From positions 19,120,001 through 19,184,000 of the forward strand of contig NC_079489.1 in assembly GCF_020520425.1 (NCBI RefSeq): a DNA stretch of 64,000 nt. The letters are read 5' to 3'. The DNA comes from Spinacia oleracea. Taxonomy: Eukaryota; Streptophyta; Magnoliopsida; Caryophyllales; Amaranthaceae. Made by a program: the position numbers and the translations under genes. How positions within the stretch are numbered: position 1 is the first letter of the stretch; each line of letters starts with the position of its first letter. The notes under the pieces are model-generated. The model had not been told where the DNA came from. It made no database searches and saw only the letters and a program-made list of their open reading frames with translations. Below, piece after piece: positions 32,324 to 43,145 of the stretch.

Positions 32324-34199
32324 CAGGTTCAAGGATGTTAGTATGAAATAGTACTGTGAGAGGCAAAATTGTGACGAGGATTCAAACCTAAAAACCTAAT
32401 CTCATTGCGTATGTAAATAATGTCTTATGCATTTTTCCCTCTTTACTCCGTATTCGTCATGAAGTTTTCTCTGCTCGGAAGACGAGTACGACTACATGAT
32501 AAAGCTTCTACGTAAACATGTCCATGTCTATTGGCTCTGTTGTATATATTGTGTTGACTTTCCCTTTAAATTCCTTCTCGGGCGGCCTCCATTACATTCT
32601 TATCAATCAATTGATCAGTGACAAATATAACTCACCATAAAAGCGATCGGATGTAGGTACTCTTGAAACAAAAAATGCCAGCCAAGATCTATGTATATAC
32701 TCTAACGTTTGACTCGTGTTACACAAAGCTTGCTGCCTAGATGATTCCTTGATTACCAATGCATTTAAGCTCATGGGTAAAGTTGGCCAAGTAAGAACAA
32801 AGTTGCTACCATTGCCTAACCAAAGATCCCAGTCCAACTAATTGTCAACTTAAGTTATTTGCGTTATTTACAAATTACAACCCAACACAAAGCTTTGGAT
32901 AGAGGTGATTTGGATATGGAGTTTGTAAAATTCGACTTGGTCCGACCCATTAGAATAGTTGTACAACTAATATGGAAAATTTAAGACTCACTCTTCACTC
33001 CATTATTGTTGCTTTATTTTGCATGTATTAATAGGTTTCATCTACCTTTAAATTCATGTATTAGAACTTTTTAATTTATTGTGTTGTATTGTTGTCTCTA
33101 ATTGTATATGCCAATTTTCAAGTAAACATTCTAGTTTTATTTTCATTTTTTTTTTCCAAATTATAAGTTACTTTATTGCATAAGAAAACATCATTTCAAT
33201 ATTCCCCTAAAAAAAATAGATGTATACATAAAATGTCGTATAAATAATAAAAATGTAGGTAAAAGTTAGTGAAAAATGATGTGACAGAGTCTAAATTTTG
33301 GATTGAATATGATGGATATACTCACTCTTATAAAGCTACTAAAGTGTTTTGGAAAGATTGCTTTGTTTAACCTAGAACAATCTAGACTCCTTAATCCTAG
33401 GGAGTTATAACCAAAAACAGCCTACAACCTCCTCTCTTATAGTGTGTTTGAGAATTCGAGTAGAGGAGAAATCTGAAAAATTGAAACTATGGAAATATGT
33501 GGAAAAGTAAAGTAATGGAAATTATAATTGCCACTTGTTTGATTTATTAAGGATTTTTCATAATTAACACCTTATAAACTATAAAGTTCACTTTTTCAAA
33601 TTAACACCTTATAAAATTTTATTTCAAAATTATCACCTTATACTACGTATTTACATAAGCCTTCAAAGCTACTACCACCACTTAACGAAAACTGCTAAGT
33701 TTTCCGTTTATGGGGCCATTATTTCATTTTCCATTTTTTTTTTTCCCTCCTTTCTTCCACGACGAATTCCTCTTCTTTATAACATACTTTTTTCATCCTT
33801 CTTCTTCATTTTTCACCCAAAATTATAACACCAAAATCATAGCATCAGGACTTTTATCTTCACTCGGAAATAGTTTTCTGAGGTATTTTAACTTCCGGCA
33901 TCAAGTTTATTAAGAACGTCCCCTCCGATGATTTCGGGTGACTTTGGTGCTTTCCTTGGTGATGTTTTTCAACTGGGATCGTGAAGAGCATGGTAAATTA
34001 TAATTTGATGAAGAATAAAATCGAGTACAGATACTACATCGAGCGCGTCCCATCCAAATAATAACACGAAAATATCAACTACTACTCTTGAACTACTTCT
34101 TAATACTTAGATTAAGCAAACAATCAGTGTGGTATTGGAACACATACACACCAAACAAAGCTTAGATTAAAGTAATCCTTCCAATCATTACACATAAAT
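32324..34199. other. Intergenic downstream of ATG101; no gene recognised
   Basis: The ATG101 3' UTR probably ends within the first 200 bp. At 33553-33645 the phrase AATTAACACCTTATAAA/AATTATCACCTTATA is repeated three times, in the style of the MULE TIRs, but no inverted partner was found. An open frame at 33710-33913 looks like chance (Phe/Pro-rich, T-rich DNA). Confidence 0.45.
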
Positions 34200-34467
34200 A
34201 AGGTCCTGCTTAATTCACCTTATTTCTCCTGATCCGATCTGATCTGGTCTGATCTGATCTGAACTTATTTTTTCTGATCTAATCTGATCTGATCAGATCA
34301 GATCAGATCAGATCAGATCAGATCTGATCTGATTCTTCAGAATTAAGTTTAAACAAAAATCTGCATTCATTAATATTAAACGACTTACGTGTAAAATAAA
34401 TATTACACAAATTTATAATATTGTTATTATTTATTTGACTTTGCGCATGATTTAACTATTCCTTATA

Positions 34468-35150
34468 TTAGATAGACCTATACATGATCTAGATAGATCT
34501 GTTATGATCTAGACATATAAGTTCTGATCTGGATATGATCTGTACATATCGATCCTGATCTGGACATGATTTGTACAGATCAGTTCTGATCTGTATAGAT
34601 CCGTTCCGATCTGGACATGATCTATACAGTTCAGTTATGACTGGACATGATATGTACAGATCAGTTCTGACTGGACATGATCTGTACAGATCAGTTCTGA
34701 TCTGAACATGATCTATGCAGATCAGTTCTGATATGGTCATGATCTGCATAGACCAGTTCTAATCTGGTCATAATCTGTACAAATCAATTCTGACATGGAC
34801 ATGATCTTTGCAGATCGATTCTGATCTGAACATAATCTGTACAGAGTCGATATCTAGACCAATTATAATTTGGACATATCGATTCTGATCTGGACATGAT
34901 CTGTACAAATCAGTTTTGATTTGAACATATTGGTTATGTAAGGATCGGTTCTGATGTAGACAAGATCTTTGCAGATTTTTGAACATGATCTGGACATGAT
35001 CTGTACAGATCAATTATGATTTGGATATTATCTGATCCTATCAGTTCTGGTCTGGATATATAATGGTTATGATCTATAAAAATCAATTCTGATATGGACA
35101 TGACCTGATCATATCGTTTCTGATCTAAACATAATGATTTTAATTTGGAC
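34468..35150. repeat. Palindromic ~31-bp minisatellite
   Basis: About twenty degenerate units, approximately TGATCTGTACAGATCAGTTC + TGATCTGGACA. The first 16 bases (TGATCTGTACAGATCA) are a perfect palindrome in several units. All minus-strand frames stay partly open, giving long 'YRSCPDQ'-like translations that are artefacts of the repeat. Confidence 0.85.
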
Positions 35151-35296
35151 ATGATGAATTTGAATGTTTTGTTAATGTTTTTTTATGCCTTAAATAATAC
35201 GGAGTAGATTTTAATTGCACCGACAACAACATTATTTTTTTATTAAAGCAATAATATTAATAAAATATTAAATATAATTACAATGATATAACCATA

Positions 35297-35415
35297 TACC
35301 AATAATAATAATAATAATAAATAATAAAATAATATAATAATAATAATAATAAAACAATAATAATAAATTAATAATAATAATAAAAATAATAAAAATAATA
35401 ATAATAATAATAATA

Positions 35416-35472
<57 letters not shown>
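35297..35472. repeat. (AAT)n microsatellite, ~175 bp
   Basis: Long run of AAT/TAA triplets with occasional interruptions inside the 34202-35591 element. Confidence 0.95.
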
Positions 35473-35591
35473 CTGGTCTGATCTGATATGATCTGATATG
35501 AACTTATTTTTTCTGATCTGGTCTGATCTGATCTGATTAAATCTGAAATAAGTAATAAGGTCCTGAAATAAGGTGAACTAAACAGGGCCTA

Positions 35592-36450
35592 AGTACTTAC
35601 CATTGTAGTTATACTAGGAGAAGCGATTTTCTAAATACTGAAAAGTAAAATGATATACAGTTTTTTCATTGATTTTGATGGAAAAACTATAGAAAATATT
35701 TGAGTTAATTTTTTTCATATACTTCCCCATATCAAAAGGTCTTGCACGTACAAGATGTACAATAAATTTATTGTACTTCAAAATCATTTTTACCCAGTTT
35801 TTTTTATAATTTGCTTATTGTAGATTTTAATATGTTTTTATTAACTTTTTATGTTATTAGAAAAAAAGTGAATAGATAAACATTTTCAAGAGGTAAATGA
35901 TTAATTTTATACCATATTAGTGATTTTGAAAAACTTTTTTTATTAAAATGAAATTTTTTATCACCAAAAAATAGATAACTATTACCTATACGGAGTATAA
36001 GGGTCCATTTTAAGTTTCTTAGGTTAACTTTTACTCCGCTATACAATATTTATTGTACACCACTTATAAATAAGAATTTACGTCCACACATTTACTTTTC
36101 TATTGTTTCCACTTTCAATAAACAAATATGGTAAAATTGAGGAACTCATACAAATCTAGCTACAGTTTTACTTGGTTTTCCACATTACATGCATTTAGTT
36201 GTCAAACACAATGTTAAAGGATGTTTTCTAGATATCCTAAAAAAATTCTCACCTCCAAAGAAATTTCTATTTTGAATTAGGAGTAAACTCGTACATTGCA
36301 TGGACGCAAAAACTAGTTAAAAATTAACCATTGGTATTTTTGAAAAAAAAATACATGCATAACATGGGATTAAAGACTTGTTGGACAAATAATCACACGC
36401 AACTTTCATCTTAATCAGGTTTCTTGTTCTTCCTCTAATTAGGACTATCG
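35592..36450. other. Intergenic; decayed MITE scraps, no gene
   Basis: A 20-bp palindrome GTACAATAAATTTATTGTAC lies at 35757-35776, and 'atacggagtata' near 35990 recalls Stowaway ends. No complete element could be delimited. Confidence 0.4.
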
Positions 36451-36454
36451 TATT

Positions 36455-36895
36455 TTGGAGTCACAACAAAAGTCCATGGCCCACGGCCTGAGTCCGTCCC
36501 AACACGCGCGTATGTGTTACGTGTCCACCCATACCACTCTCACACTTTTTCAAACAAGAATTACACCCACACTCCAATTGATAAACAAAGAGAAGATGAG
36601 GAGTTTTTCCGATGTGAGACTCTCTTATTACACTATTTTTCTCTGTGTTTCCCAAACAGAACTTCCAACAATCCCCCACAGGTTCGAAGATGTGGAAAAG
36701 AAAGAAAGAAGATAAAGATATTGATTTTGGGCAAAACAAAACAATTGAATAGGTGTCAATATCTTTCGATTTGAATTAACACTTAGTGACATTTAAGATA
36801 TGGTCTCTTTCCTACCAAGTGACTTTCGTATTGAACTTGACAGGGAGTTAGAAATCCGTCACTCAAAGCACGCAACTGAATATGTATGATATTCT
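36455..36895 (-). mobile_element. Old copia relic: 3' LTR start and 3' UTR (left part)
   Basis: On the minus strand, a polypurine run (TGTGGGGGATT, around 36670-36680) precedes TGTTGGAAGTTCTGTTTGGG, the expected start of a 3' LTR. 36681-36895 would then be 3' UTR continuing, across the younger copia element, into 47287-47619 and the pol C-terminus. The outer LTR border is uncertain. 36891-36895 (ATTCT) is the TSD of the younger element. Confidence 0.4.
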
Positions 36896-38315
36896 TGTTA
36901 GGTTATGATACATATGACATTACATAGATCATGCGGAAACAACCATTAACCCAGGACAACATATTATTTACACATAATCATATAGCATAATTTAGATGCA
37001 TACTCTTTGTTGCGTGCCCTCCCTAGCTGCGCCCGAACCGAACAAGAACAAGTCTTTAGGACTCCAAGTGTCGTCCCTCCGTAGATAGTCCACAGCACGT
37101 CCGGATCCGCCTTAAGATTGACCAACTAGAATCGCCCTTAAGGTACTAGAAAATTTCGGCACTTTATGAGCAAGATGTGTGTTTTAATTTTCTCTCAAAA
37201 AACTCACTTTTGAATACTTTGAAACTTGTTATAAATTGTGAGCCCTAGCCTCATATTTATAGGGGTATGGAAAGGGAATCGAAATCCTATTCAGATACAA
37301 ATTAATTAAACCTAGAATCCTACAAGAACTCTAATTTAATTAATTTATCAAATAGAATTAGGAATTTAATCATTAACCGAACTCTGCATGTTTTAGGAAA
37401 CGTGCACGAACACAAACACTTGCACACACACGCACGGCTGCCACGATGGGCCCCATGCGTGCGCGCGAGCAGCAGCCCACACAGCGCCCGCGCGCGCTGC
37501 GCGCTGCGCGTGCTGTGCGCGCTGTGCGTGCTGTGCGCGCTGCGCAGCCTGCTGGGCCTGGCCTTGCGCTGGGCCTGGCGTGGCTGTTTGTGCGGCGCGC
37601 TTGGCTTGCTGGGCGATGGCCTGGCTTCGTGCTGGGCCTCGTCCGGCAGGCCTCGTCCGATGCTTATTCGTACGATGCGCTTCCGATTAAATTTTCCGAT
37701 TCCGGAATTCATTTCCGATACGAACAATATTTAATATTTCTGATTCCGGAATTAATTTCCGTTTCGAACAAATATTTAATATTTCCGTTTCCGGAATTAT
37801 TTTCCGATTCCGGTAATATTTCCGATTCTGACAATATTTCCGTTTCCGGCAATATTTCCGATTCTGGCAATATTTCCATTTCCGATAATATTTTCCGATA
37901 CGTACCATGTTTCCGTTTCCGGCAACATCTACGACTTGGATAATATTTATATTTCCGATACGATCCATATTTCCGTTTCCGGCAATATCATCGTTTCCGG
38001 AGTATTCATTTCTTGCCTGTGACGATCTTAGCTCCCACTGAAACCAAGATCCGTCGGTTCCGAATATTCATAGATGGAGTATTTAATGCCATTAAATACT
38101 TGATCCGTTTACGTACTATTTGTGTGACCCTACGGGTTCAGTCAAGAGTAAGCTGTGGATTAATATCATTAATTCCACTTGAACTGAAGCGGCCTCTAGC
38201 TAGGCATTCAGCTCACTTGATCTCACTGAATTATTAACTTGTTAATTAATACTGAACCGCATTTATTAGACTTAACATAGAATGCATACTTGGACCAAGG
38301 GCATTATTTCCTTCA
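36896..38315 (-). repeat. 3' LTR of the copia element
   Basis: TGTTAGG…CCTTCA on the plus strand. Minus-strand TATAAATA near 37252-37265. It contains a CpG-rich block of GCGCGCTG repeats (37470-37570) and a field of repeated 'TTTCCG(A/T)TTCCGG' phrases (37680-38000). Confidence 0.9.
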
Positions 38316-39179
38316 GTCTCCCACTTGTCCTTAGGGACAAGTGTGCATTTCCTAATTCCTTTGTCGCTCGATGCTTGCTCTTGAACATAAGGTAAGAGTT
38401 GTCATCCTTATTACGTCCAGAGGTGTTCCTCGGTTTCAGAGTTCAACTGATCAAATAAACAGATAATCATAGCCTATGATTCATCCGAGCACGGCCATGC
38501 ATTTCACAGTTTCTAGCTCTCCGAGTGGCCTTGTACAACTTTTAAGCATCTCATCCCGATTTATGGGAGGACAATCCCAATCTTGCGATCTTGAGATTAG
38601 ACTTCGTTTGATAGGTGATTACCTGAGCGTTGCCTTTATAGCCTCCTTTTACGGTGCGACGGTTGGTCAACGTCAAAGCAACCAGTTCTCAAACAAGTAA
38701 TCTCAAATCACTCAGGTATTGAGGATTTAGTGTCTAATAATTTAATGAAATTTACTCATGACAGATTTTCATCTCTTACAGTAAAGTTTCATAGGTCTTG
38801 TCCGATACTAGTCTTCCCAAAGTAAGTATCTATGCAAATGATTATGACATTGCCATGTCCACATAGTTCAAGAAACAGAACTACTAGTCATCTTGCATTC
38901 TAATCGTCTAACGTTTTCTATGCGTCCAATTTTATAGAAAACTCCGATTAGGGACCATTTTCAACCTTTGACATTCAAGTTCACTTGATAGACATTTCTT
39001 AGTCACAGGACTGGTCCTGACAGTCTATCTTGAATATATCGTCAAATTGAAGGGACTCATCATTTAATAAACCACAAATTAAATGGAAAAATGAATTCTT
39101 TTCATTTATTGTGAATGATTAACCAATAATGTTTTACAAAGATTTAAACTCTAAAACTTTAAAACATTAAACAGAGACA
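38316..39179 (-). other. 3' UTR of the copia element
   Basis: 864 bp between the pol stop codon and the 3' LTR, with the polypurine tract at its end. It has no open frame of note. Confidence 0.7.
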
Positions 39180-42100
39180 TCAAAGCCATTCTCCAATATG
39201 CTTGATTCCCATAGCTGCAGTGTGCGAGTTGTGCTTCGCCTGCGGCAGAGGTTTAGTTAATGGATCTGATATGTTGTCATCAGTTCCAATTTTTCTTATC
39301 TCGACTTCTTTTCTTTCAACGAACTCTCGTAGAAGGTGAAATCTACGAAGTACATGCTTGACTCTCTGGTGGTGTCTAGGCTCTTTTGCCTGTGCAATAG
39401 CTCCGTTATTATCACAATACAGGGCTATTGGTCCTTTAATGGAGGGGACTACACCAAGTTCTCCTATGAACTTCCTTAGCCATATAGCTTCCTTTGCTGC
39501 TTCATGTGCAGCAATGTACTCCGCTTCAGTTGTAGAATCCGCAATGGTGCTTTGCTTAGCACTTTTCCAGCTTACTGCTCCTCCGTTGAGGCAGAAGACA
39601 AACCCAGACTGTGATCTAAAATCATCTTTGTCGGTTTGGAAACTTGCATCCGTATAGCCTTTAACAATTAATTCATCATCTCCACCATAGACCAGGAAGT
39701 CATCTTTGTGCCTTTTCAGGTACTTCAGAATATTCTTGGCAGCAGTCCAATGCGCCTCTCCTGGGTCTGACTGGTATCTGCTCGTAGCACTGAGTGCGTA
39801 CGCAACATCCGGGCGTGTACATATCATAGCATACATTATTGAACCAATCAATGATGCATATGGAATCCCATTCATTCGTCTACGCTCATCAAGTGTTTTT
39901 GGGCACTGAGTCTTGCTTAGAGTCATTCCATGAGACATGGGTAGGTAGCCTCGCTTGGAGTCCGCCATCTTGAACCTATCAAGCACCTTATTGATATAAG
40001 TGCTTTGACTAAGTCCAATCATCCTTTTAGATCTATCTCTATAAATCTTGATGCCCAATATGTACTGTGCTTCTCCTAGATCCTTCATCGAAAAACATTT
40101 CCCAAGCCAAATCTTGACAGAGTTCAACATAGGAATGTCATTTCCGATAAGCAATATGTCGTCGACATATAATACTAGGAAAGCAATTTTGCTCCCACTG
40201 ACCTTCTTGTATACACAAGATTCGTCCGCGTTCTTGATGAAACCAAAGTCACTGACTGCTTCATCAAAACGTATATTCCAGCTCCTGGATGCCTGCTTCA
40301 ATCCGTAGATTGACTTCTTTAGCTTGCATACCTTTTTAGCATTCTTTGGATCCTCAAAACCTTCAGGCTGTGTCATAAACACAGTTTCTGTTAAAACGCC
40401 GTTTAAGAAAGCAGTTTTGACATCCATCTGCCATATTTCGTAATCGTAATATGCAGCGATTGCTAACATTATTCGAATAGACTTTAGCATTGCAACTGGT
40501 GAAAAGGTTTCATCGTAATCCACACCGTGGACTTTCCTGTAACCTTTTGCGACCAATCTAGCTTTGAAAACTTCAAGTTTCCCATCCTTGTCCTTTTTCA
40601 GTTTGAAAACCCATTTGCTTCCAATGGCTTGGTAGCCATCTGGCAAATCGACCAAATCCCATACTTGGTTTTCAGACATGGAGTCTAATTCAGATTGCAT
40701 GGCTTCTTGCCACTGCTTGGAGCTAGGGCTCGTCATAGCTTGCTTGTAAGTCGCAGGTTCATCACTTTCAAGTAATAGAACGTCATAGCTCTCGTTCGTC
40801 AAAATACCTAAGTACCTTTCCGGTTGAGATCTATATCTTTGCGATCTACGCGGGGTAACATTTCTAGATTGACCATGATTCTCACCAGATTCTTCTAAAG
40901 ATCTCTGAGTTTCATCCTGAATGTCATCTTGAGCATTCTCTAGAGTTTGTTGTTCGACTCGAATTTCTTCGAGGTCTACTTTTCTCCCACTTGTCATTTT
41001 GGAAATGTGATCCTTCTCCAAAAAGACACCATCTCGAGCAACAAACACTTTGTTCTCAGATGTATTGTAGAAGTAATACCCCTTTGTTTCCTTTGGATAG
41101 CCCACAAGGATACATTTGTCAGATTTTGGATGAAGTTTGTCTGAAATTAATCGTTTGACGTATACTTCACATCCCCAAATCTTAAGAAAAGACACATTTG
41201 GAGGCTTTCCAAACCATAATTCGTATGGAGTCTTTTCGACAGCTTTAGACGGAGCTCTATTTATAGTGAGTGCAGCTGTATTTAGTGCATGTCCCCAAAA
41301 TTCTAATGGAAGTTCGGCCTGACCCATCATTGACCTGACCATGTCTAGCAAGGTTCTGTTCCTCCGTTCCGACACACCGTTCCATTGTGGTGTTCCAGGA
41401 GGAGTCAATTCTGATAGAATTCCACATTCTTTCAGATGGTCATCAAATTCATAGCTCAGATATTCACCGCCTCTATCAGACCGCAGTGCCTTAATCTTCT
41501 TGCCTAATTGATTCTCTACTTCACTCTGAAATTCCTTGAATTTGTCAAAGGATTCAGACTTATGCTTCATTAGGTAGACATAACCATACCTACTGAAGTC
41601 ATCAGTGAAAGTGATAAAGTAGCTGAAACCACCTCTAGCATTTGTACTCATTGGTCCACATACATCTGTATGGATTAAACCCAATAGTTCATTTGCTCTT
41701 TCTCCAACTTTAGAGAAAGGTTGCTTTGTCATTTTGCCAAGTAAACATGATTCGCATTTACCATAATCCTCTAAGTCAAATGGTTCTAGAATTCCTTCCT
41801 TTTGAAGACTTTCTAAGCGTTTCAAGTTTATATGGCCTAATCGACAATGCCACAGATAGGTGAGATCTGAATCATCCTTTTTGGCCTTTTTGGTATTTAT
41901 GTTATATACTTGTTTGTCGTGATCTAATAAATAAAGTCCATTGACTAATCTAGCAGATCCATAAAACATCTCTTTAAAATAAAACGAACAACTATTGTCT
42001 TTTATTAAAAAGGAAAATCCCTTAGCATCTAAGCAAGAAACTGAAATGATGTTTTTAGTAAGACTTGGAACATGGAAACATTCTTCCAGTTCCAAAACTA

Positions 42101-43145
42101 GCCCGGAGGGCAACGACAAATAGTAAGTTCCTACGGCTAATGCAGCAATCCGTGCTCCATTTCCCACTCGTAGGTCGACTTCACCCTTGCTTAACTTTCT
42201 ACTTCTTCTTAGTCCCTGTGGATTGGAACATAAGTGTGAGCCACAACCTGTATCTAATACCCAAGAAGTTGAATTAGCAAGTATACAGTCTATAACGAAA
42301 ATACCTGAAGATGGAACGACTGTTCCGTTCTTCTGATCTTCCTTTAGCTTCAAGCAATCTCTCTTCCAATGCCCCTTCTTCTTGCAGTAGAAGCATTCGG
42401 ATTCAGAAGTGGGTTGACTGACCTTCCTCTTTGCAGATTTGGCGCCAGTTTGCTTAGTTGGGCTGGCCTTGTTGCCACCTTTCTTAGCATTCCTCTTCTT
42501 TCCAGATTTCTTGAACTTGCCCCCACGCACCATAAGCACATCCTGCTTATCACTTTTGAGCGTCTTTTCAGCGGTCTTCAGCATACCGTGAAGCTCAGTG
42601 AGCGTTTTGTCCAGACTATTCATACTGTAGTTCAGTTTGAACTGATCATACCCGCTATGAAGAGAATGGAGGATGGTGTCTATAGCCATTTCCTGAGAAA
42701 ATTGCTGATCCAGCCGACTCATATTCTCAATGAGTCCAATCATTTTGAGAAAATGTGGACTTACGGGCTCGCCTTTCTTAAGCTTGGTCTCAAGAATTTG
42801 CCTATGAGTCTCGAATCTTTCGACTCGAGCCAGATCTTGGAACATGTTCTTCAACTCACTGATGATTGTGAAAGCATCTGAGTTGATGAACGTTTTCTGC
42901 AGATCCGCACTCATGGTGGCGAGCATTAGACATTTCACATCCTTGTTGGCATCAATCCAACGATTGAGGGCTGCCTGAGTGACCCCGTCGCCTGCAGCTT
43001 CGGGCATCGCCTCATCTAGGACATACTCCTTTTCTTCCTGCATAAGAACTATTTGCAAGTTCCTTTGCCAGTCAAGGAAGTTTTTCCCGTTCAACTTCTC
43101 CTTTTCGAGAATTGATCGAATGTTGAATGAATTGTTGTTTGCCAT
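39180..43145 (-). CDS. Copia Gag-Pol polyprotein (1321 residues)
   Basis: The start is placed at the Met at 43145 (MANNNSF…), the family-typical beginning, rather than 31 codons earlier. Order is copia-type, with integrase before RT: gag ~1-240; CCHC knuckle C251-x2-C254-x4-H259-x4-C264; aspartic protease D298-T-G; GAG-pre-integrase H433/H438 with C464/C467; integrase D494, D557, E593 (DD35E spacing); RT with D908 (in MDVKTAF) and YVDD 993-996; RNase H D1166, E1207, D1245; C-terminus …EWL. All catalytic residues are present and the frame has no stops, so the protein may be functional. It makes the Gag particle and the enzymes that copy and integrate the element's RNA. No separate Gag start or frameshift is apparent. 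Confidence 0.95.
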   Translation of the reverse strand: MANNNSFNIRSILEKEKLNGKNFLDWQRNLQIVLMQEEKEYVLDEAMPEAAGDGVTQAALNRWIDANKDVKCLMLATMSADLQKTFINSDAFTIISELKNMFQDLARVERFETHRQILETKLKKGEPVSPHFLKMIGLIENMSRLDQQFSQEMAIDTILHSLHSGYDQFKLNYSMNSLDKTLTELHGMLKTAEKTLKSDKQDVLMVRGGKFKKSGKKRNAKKGGNKASPTKQTGAKSAKRKVSQPTSESECFYCKKKGHWKRDCLKLKEDQKNGTVVPSSGIFVIDCILANSTSWVLDTGCGSHLCSNPQGLRRSRKLSKGEVDLRVGNGARIAALAVGTYYLSLPSGLVLELEECFHVPSLTKNIISVSCLDAKGFSFLIKDNSCSFYFKEMFYGSARLVNGLYLLDHDKQVYNINTKKAKKDDSDLTYLWHCRLGHINLKRLESLQKEGILEPFDLEDYGKCESCLLGKMTKQPFSKVGERANELLGLIHTDVCGPMSTNARGGFSYFITFTDDFSRYGYVYLMKHKSESFDKFKEFQSEVENQLGKKIKALRSDRGGEYLSYEFDDHLKECGILSELTPPGTPQWNGVSERRNRTLLDMVRSMMGQAELPLEFWGHALNTAALTINRAPSKAVEKTPYELWFGKPPNVSFLKIWGCEVYVKRLISDKLHPKSDKCILVGYPKETKGYYFYNTSENKVFVARDGVFLEKDHISKMTSGRKVDLEEIRVEQQTLENAQDDIQDETQRSLEESGENHGQSRNVTPRRSQRYRSQPERYLGILTNESYDVLLLESDEPATYKQAMTSPSSKQWQEAMQSELDSMSENQVWDLVDLPDGYQAIGSKWVFKLKKDKDGKLEVFKARLVAKGYRKVHGVDYDETFSPVAMLKSIRIMLAIAAYYDYEIWQMDVKTAFLNGVLTETVFMTQPEGFEDPKNAKKVCKLKKSIYGLKQASRSWNIRFDEAVSDFGFIKNADESCVYKKVSGSKIAFLVLYVDDILLIGNDIPMLNSVKIWLGKCFSMKDLGEAQYILGIKIYRDRSKRMIGLSQSTYINKVLDRFKMADSKRGYLPMSHGMTLSKTQCPKTLDERRRMNGIPYASLIGSIMYAMICTRPDVAYALSATSRYQSDPGEAHWTAAKNILKYLKRHKDDFLVYGGDDELIVKGYTDASFQTDKDDFRSQSGFVFCLNGGAVSWKSAKQSTIADSTTEAEYIAAHEAAKEAIWLRKFIGELGVVPSIKGPIALYCDNNGAIAQAKEPRHHQRVKHVLRRFHLLREFVERKEVEIRKIGTDDNISDPLTKPLPQAKHNSHTAAMGIKHIGEWL

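Larger units (their letters stand above)
34202..35591. mobile_element. TIR element with minisatellite and (AAT)n core, ATAAG family, ~1390 bp
   Basis: The left end AGGTCCTGCTTAATTCACCTTATTTC and the inverted right end AGGCCCTGTTTAGTTCACCTTATTTC pair over about 26 bp, then through inverted TCTGATCTGATCTGAAC tracts (34225-34330 and 35472-35545). Inside are a ~31-bp minisatellite (34468-35150) and (AAT)n (35297-35472). CAGGGCC-type ends suggest hAT. It has no transposase. Confidence 0.6.

Noticed and set aside
34489..35152. Minus-strand frames reading repeated YRSCPDQ-like peptides
   Set aside because: Translation of a ~31-bp minisatellite that stays open by composition. No initiation context or homologue.
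37320..37968. Open frames of 93-165 codons in the copia LTR, duplicated at 46286-46934
   Set aside because: They are the same sequence in both LTRs, overlap on both strands, and are composed of repeat phrases (TTCCGATTCCGG, GCGCGCTG), so they are not genes.
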